Source of the DNA: Pseudofrankia inefficax
Lineage (GTDB): Bacteria; Actinomycetota; Actinomycetes; Frankiales; Frankiaceae
Direction of reading: 5' to 3'
DNA length: 64,000 bases
Assembly: GCF_000166135.1 (NCBI RefSeq)
Contig: NC_014666.1
Location: 5,518,001 to 5,582,000 of the forward strand
Made by a program: the position numbers and the translations under genes. Shown here in pieces: positions 1 to 9,008 of the stretch; position 1 is the first letter of the stretch, and each line of letters starts with the position of its first letter. A model generated the notes under the pieces. The model worked only from the letters and a program-made list of their open reading frames with translations. It had not been told where the DNA came from and ran no database searches.

Positions 1-580
1 CGCGGTCTCCAGGCGCCGAAGTCGCCAAGGACGTGCCGGCTGCTCCATGCCCCGAGGCTAGGAAGCCGGGGTTACCTCGGAGTCACGGACCTGCGCGGCA
101 CCCGGTTACATCCCTCGCACACGGCTGCCGCCCATCAGGTGAGCCCGGAGCAAGCGCCTCGCGGCCAGTGCCGTGACCGCCGAGGTCCGCCCGTCGCCTT
201 GATCGCGGCTTTCGCCCTCTGGTGGCTGCGAAACTGCCCTGGTAACGACCACCAGAGGGTCGAAACAATGATCATGGGGATGCGCCGTCGCGCGCACATC
301 GATGAGAATTCGTCGGTGTCGGCCCGCCGCTGTTCCGCCGGCCGCGCCTCCGGGTGGTCACAGACGGCTCCGCACCGGGCGCCGTCGGCGATGGAGAGGG
401 AGACGTCTCGCGCACGTAACGGGTGTGAACCGTCCAGCTAACGCACCGCCCGCACAGTCAAGGCATGCCCGAGGAGTCATGGAGCGTGCCCACCAGCCCG
501 TCCGACCGACCCAGCAAGTCCGGCTCGCTCCGGCTTCGGGCGACGGGCGCACAGGACGGTAGCCAGCCGGAGACCCGCCG
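1..580. other. Non-coding leader upstream of nirB
   Basis: I see no convincing gene here. The short open frames are ordinary high-GC shadows without a recognisable protein. The stretch holds one copy of the 75-bp inverted repeat (200-274) and should contain the nirB promoter, but I cannot point to a specific promoter or regulator site. A GGAGA Shine-Dalgarno at 569-573 lies 7-8 nt before the nirB ATG. Confidence 0.5.
200..274. repeat. 75-bp inverted repeat, copy 1
   Basis: The left arm at 200-225 and right arm at 249-274 are imperfect reverse complements of 26 nt around a 23-nt spacer. The inner stem (GCCCTCTGGTGG / CCACCAGAGGG) pairs almost perfectly. The same layout recurs at 9121-9195 and 12681-12755 in the same orientation, each time outside an intact gene. 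Confidence 0.8.
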
Positions 581-3208
581 ATGACCGGCCGCGGGCCGGG
601 CGCCCGGCGTCCAGGGGAGCGGGGCGGGGCCGCGGATCCGACGGCGGCGCCGATGCCCACCGGCGGGCGGCTGCTCGTCGTCGGCAACGGCATGGTCGGG
701 CAGCGCCTGGTCGAGGCACTGCGGGAACGGGACACCGACCGGCGCTGGCAGGTCACCGTGCTGTCCGAGGAACCGCGGCGGGCCTACGACCGGGTCGCGC
801 TGTCCTCCTATTTCGACGGCGCCAGCGCGGCCGAGCTGGACCTGGTCGAGCCCGGCTGCTACGAGACCCCCGGCTACGCCCTGCACCTCGACGAGACCGC
901 CGTCGACGTCGACCGGGCCGCCCGGACGGTCACCACCAGCCGCGGCCGGGTGCTGGGCTACGACGCACTCGTGCTCGCGACCGGCTCGTTCCCGTTCGTG
1001 CCGCCCGTGCCCGGCCGGGACCTGGCCGGCTGCTTCGTGTACCGCACCCTGGAGGACCTGGACGCGATCCGCGCGGCGGCCACCCACGCGAGGACCCACA
1101 CCCGGGGCCGGCGGGCCGGCCTGGTGATCGGCGGGGGTCTGCTCGGGCTGGAGGCGGCGCGGGCGCTGCGGCTGCTCGGGATGTCCCCCCACGTCGTGGA
1201 GCTGGCGCCACGGCTGATGCCGCTGCAGGTCGACGAGGGCGGCGGCGCGCTGCTGCGGGAGCTGATCGAGGACCTCGACGTCACCGTGCACCTGGGCACG
1301 TCGGTGAGCTCCATCGCCCAGGAGCGCGACGGCCGGATGCTGGCGACGCTCACCAACGGCACCGAGCTGGACCTGGACCTGGTGGTGTTCTCCGCCGGGA
1401 TCCGGCCCCGCGACCAGCTGGCCCGCGCCGCCGGCCTGCCGGTCGGCGAACGCGGCGGGGTCGTCGTCGACGACGCCTGCCGCACCGCCGACGAGGCGAT
1501 CTTCGCGATCGGCGAGTGCGCGTGCATCGCCGGGCGGGTCTACGGGCTCGTCGCGCCCGGCTACGCGATGGCCGAGGTGCTGGCCGACCGGCTGCTCGGC
1601 GGCGCCGCGGCCTTCGCCGGCGCCGACATCTCCACGAAGCTGAAGCTGCTCGGCGTCGACGTCGCGAGCTTCGGCGACGCGCTGGCCGCCACCCCCGGCG
1701 CGCTGGAGGTGACGCTGAACGACCCGGTCCGGCGCAGCTACGCGAAGCTCGTCGTGTCCGACGACGCCACGACGCTGCTCGGCGGCGTGCTGGTCGGCGA
1801 CGCGTCCCGGTACGCGAGCCTGCGGCCGCTGGTCGGGCGGCCGCTGCCGGGCGACCCGGTCGCGATGATCGCCCCGGGCGGCACCGAGGTCGGCGCCGGG
1901 GCGCTGCCTCCCGATGCCCAGGTGTGCTCGTGTCACGCGGTCACCCGGGCCGCGATCGACACCGCGATTACCACGGAGGGCCTGACCGACGTCGCCGGCC
2001 TCAAGGCGTGCACGAAGGCCGGGACCGGATGCGGGTCGTGCGTGCCACTGCTGAAAAGCCTGCTGGCCGAATCCGGCGTCGCGGTCAGCACCTCGCTGTG
2101 CGAGCACTTCGACCAGACCCGGGCCGAGCTGTTCGAGCTGGTCCGCGTCGAGGGCATCGCGACGTTCACCGAGCTGGTCGAACGCCACGGCCGGGGCCGC
2201 GGCTGCGACATCTGCAAGCCGGTCGTCGCCTCGATCCTGGCGAGCCTCGAGCACGGCCACATCCTGGCCGGCGAGCAGGCCGCCCTGCAGGACAGCAACG
2301 ACCACGTGCTGGCCAACATCCAGCGCAACGGCACCTACTCGGTCGTGCCCCGGGTGCCGGGCGGGGAGATCACCCCGGAGAAGCTGATCGTGCTGGGCGA
2401 GGTCGCCCGTGACTTCCACCTCTACACGAAGATCACCGGCGGCCAGCGCATCGACCTGCTCGGCGCCCGCCTGGAGCAGCTGCCCGCCATCTGGACCCGT
2501 CTCGTCGACGCCGGGTTCGAGTCGGGGCACGCCTACGGCAAAGCTCTGCGTACGGTGAAGTCGTGCGTGGGCTCTACGTGGTGCCGCTACGGGGTCCGAG
2601 ACTCCGTCGGCCTGGCCATCGAGCTGGAGCTGCGCTACCGGGGCATCCGCTCCCCGCACAAGATCAAGGCAGGGGTGTCCGGCTGTGCCCGCGAATGCGC
2701 CGAGGCCCAGTCGAAGGACATCGGCGTGATCGCCACCGAGAACGGCTGGAACCTCTACGTCGGCGGCAACGGCGGCTTCCGGCCCCGGCACGCCGACCTG
2801 CTGCTCACCGACGTCGACACCGAGACCCTGGTCCGCACCATCGACCGGTTCATCATGTTCTACGTCCGCACCGCCGACCGGCTGCAGCGGACGGCCGGCT
2901 GGGTCGAGTCGCTGTCCCGGGACGGGGTCGACGGGCTGGCCTACCTGCGCGCGGTCCTGGTCGAGGACTCGCTGGGGATCGCCACCGAGCTCGACGAGGC
3001 GATGGCCCGCCACGTCGAGCGCTACCAGGACGAGTGGGCGGCCGTCCTGGACGACCCGCAGATGCTGGGCCGCTTCGTCTCGTTCGTCAACGCCCCCGAC
3101 GCCCCCGACCCGACCATCACCTTCGTCACCGAGCGCGGCCAGCCCCGCCCCACCCCGCTGCCGACACCGGCCCGCAGGGCCGACGTCCCCCTGGAGGTCT
3201 CCCGGTGA
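581..3208 (+). CDS. nirB: Nitrite reductase [NAD(P)H], large subunit
   Basis: Assimilatory nitrite reductase reducing nitrite to ammonium in the cytoplasm with electrons from NAD(P)H. The 875-residue length fits NirB. Domains in order: FAD/NAD(P) disulfide-oxidoreductase fold (GNGMVGQRLVE near residue 35; second GxGxxG, IGGGLLGLEAA, near 185); a BFD-like 2Fe-2S region with Cys pairs near residues 447-490 (VCSCHAV then GTGCGSC) and a second one near 545 (GCDIC); a ferredoxin-like half-domain; and the sirohaem/4Fe-4S site with SCVGSTWC near 660 and GCARECAE near 705. The ATG at 581 has GGAGA 7-8 nt upstream. An in-frame ATG at 653 sits nearer the conserved part and is the alternative start. The stop overlaps the nirD start (GTGA). 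Confidence 0.95.
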   Translation: MTGRGPGARRPGERGGAADPTAAPMPTGGRLLVVGNGMVGQRLVEALRERDTDRRWQVTVLSEEPRRAYDRVALSSYFDGASAAELDLVEPGCYETPGYALHLDETAVDVDRAARTVTTSRGRVLGYDALVLATGSFPFVPPVPGRDLAGCFVYRTLEDLDAIRAAATHARTHTRGRRAGLVIGGGLLGLEAARALRLLGMSPHVVELAPRLMPLQVDEGGGALLRELIEDLDVTVHLGTSVSSIAQERDGRMLATLTNGTELDLDLVVFSAGIRPRDQLARAAGLPVGERGGVVVDDACRTADEAIFAIGECACIAGRVYGLVAPGYAMAEVLADRLLGGAAAFAGADISTKLKLLGVDVASFGDALAATPGALEVTLNDPVRRSYAKLVVSDDATTLLGGVLVGDASRYASLRPLVGRPLPGDPVAMIAPGGTEVGAGALPPDAQVCSCHAVTRAAIDTAITTEGLTDVAGLKACTKAGTGCGSCVPLLKSLLAESGVAVSTSLCEHFDQTRAELFELVRVEGIATFTELVERHGRGRGCDICKPVVASILASLEHGHILAGEQAALQDSNDHVLANIQRNGTYSVVPRVPGGEITPEKLIVLGEVARDFHLYTKITGGQRIDLLGARLEQLPAIWTRLVDAGFESGHAYGKALRTVKSCVGSTWCRYGVRDSVGLAIELELRYRGIRSPHKIKAGVSGCARECAEAQSKDIGVIATENGWNLYVGGNGGFRPRHADLLLTDVDTETLVRTIDRFIMFYVRTADRLQRTAGWVESLSRDGVDGLAYLRAVLVEDSLGIATELDEAMARHVERYQDEWAAVLDDPQMLGRFVSFVNAPDAPDPTITFVTERGQPRPTPLPTPARRADVPLEVSR

Positions 3209-3579
3209 CCGCGCCCGTAACGCATCCGGCCGGCGTGCCCGCCCTCGCCGGCACGTGGACGCCGGTCTGCCGCGGCGCCGCCCTGCTGACCGAGCGCGGC
3301 GCGGCGGCACTGATCGGTGAGCTTCAGGTCGCGGTGTTCCGCACCTTCGACGGCACGCTCTACGCGGTCGACAACCGCGACCCGTTCACCGGCGTGCACG
3401 TCCTCGCCCGCGGCATCGTCGGCAGCCGCGGCGACGTCCCCACCGTCGCGTCGCCGCTGCACAAGCAGGTCTTCGACCTGCGCACCGGCGCCTGCCTCGA
3501 CGACCCGTCCGTCGCCGTCGCCAGCTACCCGGTCCGCGACCGCGCCGGGCTGATCGAGATCTGGACCCCGGGCCCGTGA
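3205..3579 (+). CDS. nirD: Nitrite reductase small subunit (Rieske-like)
   Basis: 124-residue NirD-family protein with the Rieske-type fold. It is the partner of NirB. As usual for NirD, the Rieske cluster Cys/His pairs are absent: the segment that would hold the second pair reads SPLHKQVFDLRTGACLDDP, with a single His and a Cys out of place. The start is GTG at 3205, overlapping the nirB stop by 4 nt, so the two subunits are translationally coupled. Its own stop overlaps the next start in the same way (GTGA at 3576). Confidence 0.92.
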   Translation: MTAPVTHPAGVPALAGTWTPVCRGAALLTERGAAALIGELQVAVFRTFDGTLYAVDNRDPFTGVHVLARGIVGSRGDVPTVASPLHKQVFDLRTGACLDDPSVAVASYPVRDRAGLIEIWTPGP

Positions 3580-4772
3580 CCCCGGCCGCCACCGACGCCG
3601 GGCCGACTGCGGAGACTTCGCCGGCAGAACCCCTGGAACCACTGGCCGGCTACACGATCGGCATCACCGCCGCCCGCCGCCGCAAGGAACTCGGGGCCGC
3701 GCTCGAACGGCGCGGCGCCAAGGTCGTCTACGCCCCGGCCATCCAGATCGTGCCCCTGGCCGACGACAGCGAGCTGCTCCAGGCCACCGAGCGCTGCCTG
3801 GCCGCGCCGCTGGACGTCGTCGTCGCGACGACCGGGATCGGGTTCCGCGGCTGGATGGACGCCGCCGAGACCTGGGGCCTGGCCGAGAAGCTCACCGAGG
3901 CCGTCGACGCGGCCACCGTCCTCGCCCGCGGCCCGAAGGCCCGCGGCGCGATCCGGGCCGGCGGCCTGCGCGAGACCTGGTCGCCGGAGTCGGAGTCATC
4001 CAGCGAGGTCCTCGACTACCTGATGTCCGGCGACGACCTGAGCGGGAAGCGGATCGCCGTCCAGCTGCACGGCGAGCCGCTGCGGGACCTGGTCGACACA
4101 CTGCGGCTGGCCGGCGCCGACGTCATCGAGGTCCCCGTCTACCGGTGGGTGCCGCCGGACGACCCGGCGCCGCTCTACCGGCTCCTGGACACCGTGGCGA
4201 CCGGCGGGGTCGACGCGGTCGCCTTCACCAGCGCTCCGGCGGCGGTCAGCTTCCTGCAGACCGCCGACCAGCGGGACTGCGGTCCGGCCGTGCGGGCCGC
4301 GCTGCGCGGGCCGGTGTTGGCGGCCTGCGTGGGCCCGGTGACGGCCGGGCCGCTGGTGCGTGAGGACATTCCCGTCGTACAGCCGGGGCGCAGCCGGCTC
4401 GGGGCGCTGGCGCGGGAGATCGTAGAGCAGGTTCCGGCCCGGCAGGGGCAGCTGGTGCCGGCGGCCGGGCATCTGCTCGACGTGCGTGGGCACGCTGTGG
4501 CGGTCGATGGGCGGCTGGTGCCGCTCAGCAGCGCGAGCATGGCGCTGTTGCGCCAGCTGATCGCCAGGCCTGGTCAGGTCGTGTCGCGTCGTGATCTGTT
4601 GGGGCTCACTCCGGGGGATGGCGGGGACGAGCATGCGGTGGAGGTCGCGGTCGGGCGGCTGCGGGCGGCGCTCGGGGACCCGCGGATCGTGCTGACGGTG
4701 GTCAAGCGCGGTTACCGGCTCGCCTACGAGCCCGAACGAGCGAGCAGCCGCGACGGGCACTGGCGGTACTGA
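3576..4772 (+). CDS. hemD: Uroporphyrinogen-III synthase with C-terminal winged-helix domain
   Basis: 398-residue two-domain protein. Residues about 20-275 are a HemD-type uroporphyrinogen-III synthase (LAGYTIGITAARRRKELG at the start; DAVAFTSAPAAVSFL near 215), which makes the macrocycle precursor of sirohaem and haem. Residues about 300-385 form an OmpR/PhoB-type winged helix (PLSSASMALLRQLIARPG then VVKRGYRLAYE). The GTG start at 3576 overlaps the nirD stop, placing it in the nitrite operon, where it could supply sirohaem for NirB. The winged helix suggests DNA binding and possibly autoregulation or nitrate-gene control; this type of HemD-regulator fusion is common in actinobacteria, but its target here is not shown by the sequence. 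Confidence 0.88.
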   Translation: MTPAATDAGPTAETSPAEPLEPLAGYTIGITAARRRKELGAALERRGAKVVYAPAIQIVPLADDSELLQATERCLAAPLDVVVATTGIGFRGWMDAAETWGLAEKLTEAVDAATVLARGPKARGAIRAGGLRETWSPESESSSEVLDYLMSGDDLSGKRIAVQLHGEPLRDLVDTLRLAGADVIEVPVYRWVPPDDPAPLYRLLDTVATGGVDAVAFTSAPAAVSFLQTADQRDCGPAVRAALRGPVLAACVGPVTAGPLVREDIPVVQPGRSRLGALAREIVEQVPARQGQLVPAAGHLLDVRGHAVAVDGRLVPLSSASMALLRQLIARPGQVVSRRDLLGLTPGDGGDEHAVEVAVGRLRAALGDPRIVLTVVKRGYRLAYEPERASSRDGHWRY

Positions 4773-4796
4773 ACAAGCCCGCGGCCCGAACCGACC

Positions 4797-5183
4797 GTGC
4801 CTTGGCGTCCGCGGCACGAGTCGCCCGAGCCACACCCGCGCTTGACGCGGTACAGCTACCGAGTGGCACGGATCTTCGATGGCCCCGACCCGATCGGGTA
4901 CCTGCTCGTCGTGCCGGACGTCTACTCGATACAAACGGGCGGTGCCCTGTGGTGGCGTCGGTGGGCCGAGGTTCGCCATGGAGCGATGCTCTACCTGGCG
5001 CTGCCGGGCACCGACTTTCCGTTCACGGACACGATCGTGTGGCCCGACGACCTTCCGGGGGAACTTGACGACTGGGACCTCGGCCGGTTCCGGCTGATCG
5101 ACGAGACCTATGCCCTGCGATGGCTCGGCGAGGACGAGTCCCGCAGCCTGGCCACGGAGCAGTTCGGCATGCGGCGCCGCTGA
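4797..5183 (+). CDS. Hypothetical protein
   Basis: 128-residue protein of unrecognised family, GTG start at 4797, 24 nt after the hemD stop. It is rich in aromatic and acidic residues (IGYLLVVPDVYSIQTGGALWW, FTDTIVWPDDLPGELDDWDL) with no signal peptide or membrane segment. It could be the last gene of the nir operon by spacing, but it also borders the lower-GC island and may belong to that. No function can be assigned. Confidence 0.55.
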   Translation: MPWRPRHESPEPHPRLTRYSYRVARIFDGPDPIGYLLVVPDVYSIQTGGALWWRRWAEVRHGAMLYLALPGTDFPFTDTIVWPDDLPGELDDWDLGRFRLIDETYALRWLGEDESRSLATEQFGMRRR

Positions 5184-5185
5184 TC

Positions 5186-5467
5186 GTCGATGGGGGAAGG
5201 CAGAGGATCTGGTGGTGGAGGATCTCGCTACGCGCAGAGGAAATCGACCTCGCTATCGGCAACCTGAAGCGCCCGGAGGGCTTCTGCCCGCCACCGAATA
5301 TGATCTTGGTCGAGCGCAAGCACTGGTCCGCGCCCGTCGACAGTAAGACGCTCGGATATTTCGTCAACACCCTGGCCACACACAGTGCGGAGCTGGCAGT
5401 TGTCGTCGCTTCCAATGGCATCACCGGAGACCGCGAGAAGCTGACCAATGCGCACGCTCTCAGCTAA
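5186..5467 (+). pseudogene. Truncated restriction-endonuclease-like (PD-(D/E)xK) fragment
   Basis: The frame reads EEIDLAIGNL followed 17 residues later by MILVERKHWSAPVDSKTLGYF and ELAVVVASNGITGD. This is the arrangement of Mrr/PD-(D/E)xK-type nucleases: Asp in the EIDLA strand, then Glu-x-Lys (ERK) in the next strand, then a helix and a strand ending in NG. No proper start codon or N-terminal region is visible; the frame runs back into the preceding gene. A TAA at 5465 cuts the domain short, and the same frame stays open beyond it into the end of the opposite-strand gene. I read it as a decayed fragment. Base composition is already lower in GC than the nir operon. Confidence 0.55.
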
Positions 5468-5527
5468 CGATTGCAAGCCGAAGGCGCTGCCGCCGTCCCT
5501 GTGCTCGCAGGTCTGCGATACGGACGA

Positions 5528-7759
5528 CTATCCCCAAGCCTCGATACCCGCAATAATCTCTCCGACTATATGCCTCGCGTCAGTCGCGCCGCCGATCGAA
5601 AATGGCAGACCCTTCACGTTGATAAATACTTGGTAACTGCCCTTCGAGCCCGGCATGTGGCTCACATTTGGGAATCTTCTTATGATTTTCAGGAGACGAT
5701 TATTGATGGCTTGTCGACCTGCGGAACCTGACTTTAGGCTAGGTACGGGAATCTTGTCAGTAACCGCAAACTCAATTTCGAGAACGGGCAGTTCATGGCC
5801 GTTCCGCGAAACTTCGACGCTCTTTAGTCGTACAACCACGGAGACTTGCCCAGAGAGACTGGAAAAGCTGGCTTCGCGATTGGTGGCAGTGAACTTCCCA
5901 AGGCCCACGCTCAGCATCGCGATCCTCCGGCAGAACTCGTCTTCAGGAATCGCGTCGTTTCCGCTCATCGCCATCACCCGAGCCTGCGAGCGAGTGAGGA
6001 GTGTCGCCACCTCAACCATTGACTGGGGGCGTTTTGAAGGATCAGCGTCGGTCGCCCGTCTATAAAGTTCGACTAGGGGCTCGGCAGCTTGGTCATCGGT
6101 CCAAGAATTCAGTTTCTTGGTGAGTTCCCGAAGATTAGTCTGGATGTCGTACGCACGTGGATCTGCTCGTACGATGATAAAGAACATAAGCTGAGCAAGA
6201 CTATAAATGTCGACGGTGGCCGCACGCGCAGCAGCGGCATTCGGCTGCGTAATTTGTTCGGGTGGAGCATAGTTCAGCACTCCGCCGACCATCTCGCTCG
6301 TCGCCGTTCGATTCGTCTCGTGATACGCAAGATCGAAATCGGTAAGATATGGCACCGGTCGCAGGTCGTCGCCTTCGAGAACGACGATGATGTTCTCCGG
6401 TTTGATGTCCCGATGTAAAATTTTGCGAGAGTGAGCGTACTGGACGGTCTCCGCGATCTCGACTAGCAGTCGCAGTACGATCGACGGGTCGTCCTCGAAG
6501 TATGTCTTCCTTAGGTCATTGCCGTCAATATAATCCATTGTGAATGCGTACGGAGCGTAGGTCAGGTCGCGTACGTTAACAATCCTCGGGTGCTCCAGCA
6601 TCCGCATCGCGTCGAAGCCACGACGGAAACGCTTTACTTTGGTCTCGTCGCCGAGTTCGTTGCCATGGAAGATCTTGAGCGCGACAGTCTCCCCATCATC
6701 GCGCCTCGCCCTCCAAACCTGGCCGTAACCGCCCTGGCCGATGCGGTCCGTCACAAGGCCGTGCACCGTCCGCATGGTGGGCTCGATGCCTGCAAGCACC
6801 TTCTGAAAGTCTGACATCCGTGCCTGCAGGGCCGACCATGTCGGGTCGCGGAGAAGGTCGGGCAGCGCCGTCTCTGTGTCTCGGAACCATCTGATCTTTC
6901 CTTCAAGATCACTGGCGCAGACCTTCACGCCAGACCGGAGCTTTCTCTCTCGATTCCTGAACTCGGTCTGCTGCAGGTTGTAGTGCTCATCAACAAATGC
7001 CTGGGCCTTGGCAAGGGTCATCTCTAGTTCATTGCGCCCAATGGGCGGGCCCATTCGTTCGGGAAACCCCACTCCGAGAATTACCGTTCCCGTAACGTCG
7101 CCCTTGAAGACCGGTGTCTGCATTGAAGCGGGCACGGCATTGAACGCGTATTCCGCAAGTCGAAGTAGAGATACCTCGCCGTGATAACCGACGGCATCCC
7201 CCAAAAGTCCATCCAGCAGGGCGGCGGTGAAGACGCCGTGTCCATCGATTTCCTGAGCCTCTTCGTGCCCACGGCAGGCTGCGAGGACACACCTACTTTC
7301 ATTGATGGTCGGTATCTCCTGGTCAATATCGCTGCCCGTCAGCGGTCGTCGACCTGCCTCGTTAAACACGAGGCCCGAGTGGCAGCAATCGAGGATCGCG
7401 ATTACATGGTTGTAGCGCGAACTCGCGGCATCCATGAATCTCGAAAGCTCTGAGAGAGAGATGCCGGGTTCAAAGCGCTTCTCATCGATGGTGACGAGGT
7501 AACCAGCGTCGCCGAATCCGACGCCATGACCAGCAAAATAGAAGAGCAGGAAGTCGCCACCATCTCCTTCGTAGGTCCGTTCACCAAGCGCATCCTTAAC
7601 ATTGTCCCGAGTGGCATCGCCGTCCGTCAGGAGCGTCACCGTAAAGCCGTAGTTCTCAATTTCAAGGCAGGTCGCAATATCGGTGGCGTCATTAACGCAA
7701 CCTTCTAATGGAAACTCTGGATAAGCGTCCACCCCGACAACGATTGCATGACGGCTCAC
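5528..7759 (-). CDS. Caspase-like protease fused to Ser/Thr protein kinase
   Basis: 743 residues. Residues 1-230 are a peptidase C14 (caspase/metacaspase) domain: the strand HAIVVGVDAYP, the catalytic His in FYFAGHG (His78) and the catalytic Cys in LDCCHSG (Cys126, possibly Cys125). A linker rich in charged residues (240-330) leads to a Hanks-type kinase at about 335-590: Gly loop GQGGYG (341-346), Lys362 in VALK, HRDIKPEN (449-456), DFD (474-476) in place of DFG, and APPE (498-501). About 140 C-terminal residues match nothing I recognise. There is no membrane segment. The start is GTG at 7759 behind GGGGGA. The gene is visibly lower in GC than its neighbours, suggesting transfer. Such fusions fit a self-activated protease or signalling/defence role, which is inference only. 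Confidence 0.85.
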   Translation of the reverse strand: MSRHAIVVGVDAYPEFPLEGCVNDATDIATCLEIENYGFTVTLLTDGDATRDNVKDALGERTYEGDGGDFLLFYFAGHGVGFGDAGYLVTIDEKRFEPGISLSELSRFMDAASSRYNHVIAILDCCHSGLVFNEAGRRPLTGSDIDQEIPTINESRCVLAACRGHEEAQEIDGHGVFTAALLDGLLGDAVGYHGEVSLLRLAEYAFNAVPASMQTPVFKGDVTGTVILGVGFPERMGPPIGRNELEMTLAKAQAFVDEHYNLQQTEFRNRERKLRSGVKVCASDLEGKIRWFRDTETALPDLLRDPTWSALQARMSDFQKVLAGIEPTMRTVHGLVTDRIGQGGYGQVWRARRDDGETVALKIFHGNELGDETKVKRFRRGFDAMRMLEHPRIVNVRDLTYAPYAFTMDYIDGNDLRKTYFEDDPSIVLRLLVEIAETVQYAHSRKILHRDIKPENIIVVLEGDDLRPVPYLTDFDLAYHETNRTATSEMVGGVLNYAPPEQITQPNAAAARAATVDIYSLAQLMFFIIVRADPRAYDIQTNLRELTKKLNSWTDDQAAEPLVELYRRATDADPSKRPQSMVEVATLLTRSQARVMAMSGNDAIPEDEFCRRIAMLSVGLGKFTATNREASFSSLSGQVSVVVRLKSVEVSRNGHELPVLEIEFAVTDKIPVPSLKSGSAGRQAINNRLLKIIRRFPNVSHMPGSKGSYQVFINVKGLPFSIGGATDARHIVGEIIAGIEAWG

Positions 7760-8021
7760 GAATTCCCCCTAGACGGTAGCGACGTCAGCTCCTAATGCTA
7801 CTCCTGACGATTAGGTCGGGATCACTGGGTGCCTGAGTCGGACGGACCTACGAGAGGGGGACGACCCGACGCGCCGGCGAGCACGGCCGCCAGGGCCGCA
7901 CGCAACGGTCGCGCAGCGCCGCTTCTTGATCTCAAATCGAGTAACTCGGAAGGCTGCGGCGTAGTGAGCGACGGGGGGAATCGGTCGAGCAGCAGATCAG
8001 CGCCGGGCGCGGGCGGGAAGG
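7760..8021. other. Spacer between caspase-kinase and lanB remnant
   Basis: This should hold the promoter of the minus-strand caspase-kinase gene. I found no convincing gene. A short minus-strand frame is open but shows no family features. Confidence 0.4.
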
Positions 8022-9008
8022 CTAGCCAAGTGTCCGGTTGGCTGTGTCGCGGGCGTCGGTCCAGTTGGCGTGGGCTGCGGCGGGCCCGTTGCCGCCGAAT
8101 ACCGGGCCGCCGGCCGTGAGGTCGGCGCGCAGCAGCACGGCCAGCGTTTAGCAGAGGAGGTGAGTTTCTCGCTGAGGACATCGCGGGGCAGCGGTCGATC
8201 AATGCAGACACAGTCGAACCGGTCGCCGGGTGCGTACCACTCCAGACCGCCAGAGCGCGAAGGCGCTGGTGAGCACCAGCGACAGCTCACGGAGGCCGAG
8301 CCCCCACCCACAGCGGCCAGACTAAGGACGCCAAAGCTGTCGGCAGTGAACAGCGCGTGTCCGACGTCCATGGCCCCCGTCGCCGCCGAACGCGGCGGTT
8401 CCGGCTCGTAGATCCCGGGCCACCAGTTCCCCAGGGACCTTGCGCCGTGAGGCTGTCGAGCACGGTTTCGATCCAGGCGGACGAGTCTGGCCGGGTCGGC
8501 TGGAGTCGCAGGCGCCAGCAGGCGAGCCGGATGGGAGTAGAACCGGGCCGCGACGACCCGCGAGACCGCCGGAAGGTTGAGCGCGGCGGCCGCCAACGGT
8601 CTCACTGCTGGCGTCTGAGCGCCGCCGGGACGAGGTTCCGTTCGACGTGGGTCAGCGGTAAGAGTAGTTCGTGGGCGTGCCCGATCCAGCCGAGTTGGTC
8701 GGGCGACGCGGTCTCGCACAGTTCCAGCTGTCCAGCGAGCTGAAGACGGCTGCGCGACAGGTGCCGGTGGACCGGGTGACGGAGATCGACGGGCTGGCGC
8801 CCGTGGTGGTCGACGAGCGCGACATGGTCTGGGACTCGCCAGCACTCCCCGCCAGTCGGCAAGCGCCTTCTCCCACGCGGCGTCGGGCGCGCGGCCGCCG
8901 GGGTACTGGGTGGCGTCGAGTAGCCACCGCGGTGGAGACAGGATCGTGCGCCGGTAGCGGACCCCGGCAGGTACGGCAGTCGGGGGGCAGCCACGTGATG
9001 ACGCTGGG
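8022..9008 (-). pseudogene. Lantibiotic dehydratase / thiopeptide-type (SpaB_C) remnant, multiply frameshifted
   Basis: No single frame is intact, but stitching frames on the minus strand restores a LanB-like C-terminal half. In order: VAAPRLPYLPG (about 8991-8962), then in another frame VRYRRTILSPPRWLLDA and EKALADWRGVLA (8962-8837), then VPDHVALVDHHGRQPVDL and ahead to ELLLPLTHVE (8840-8620). After a stop come RFYSHPARL, LRLQPTRPDSSAWIE and LDSLTAQG (about 8550-8430). Next are WWPGIYEPE and AMDVGHALFTADSFGVL (about 8430-8340), then GGLEWYAPGD. The end reads LRADLTAGGPVFGGNG and finishes at a TAG at 8022. These match the SpaB_C thiopeptide-type domain (HPxxLRLR, YEPE, MDVAHxLFxADS). The N-terminal part is absent. 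At least four frameshifts and a nonsense codon make it non-functional. Confidence 0.72.

Noticed and set aside
139-441. 100-residue plus-strand frame spanning repeat copy 1
   Set aside because: Its only resemblance, to a frame over copy 3, comes from the shared inverted repeat; copy 2 has a stop in that frame.
458-3310. A 950-codon minus-strand open frame over nirB
   Set aside because: nirB on the plus strand has full domain and cofactor motifs; the antisense frame has none.
7829-8119. Small plus-strand frame possibly encoding a peptide precursor
   Set aside because: Low-complexity Arg/Ser/Gly translation, overlaps the dehydratase relic, no leader/core features.
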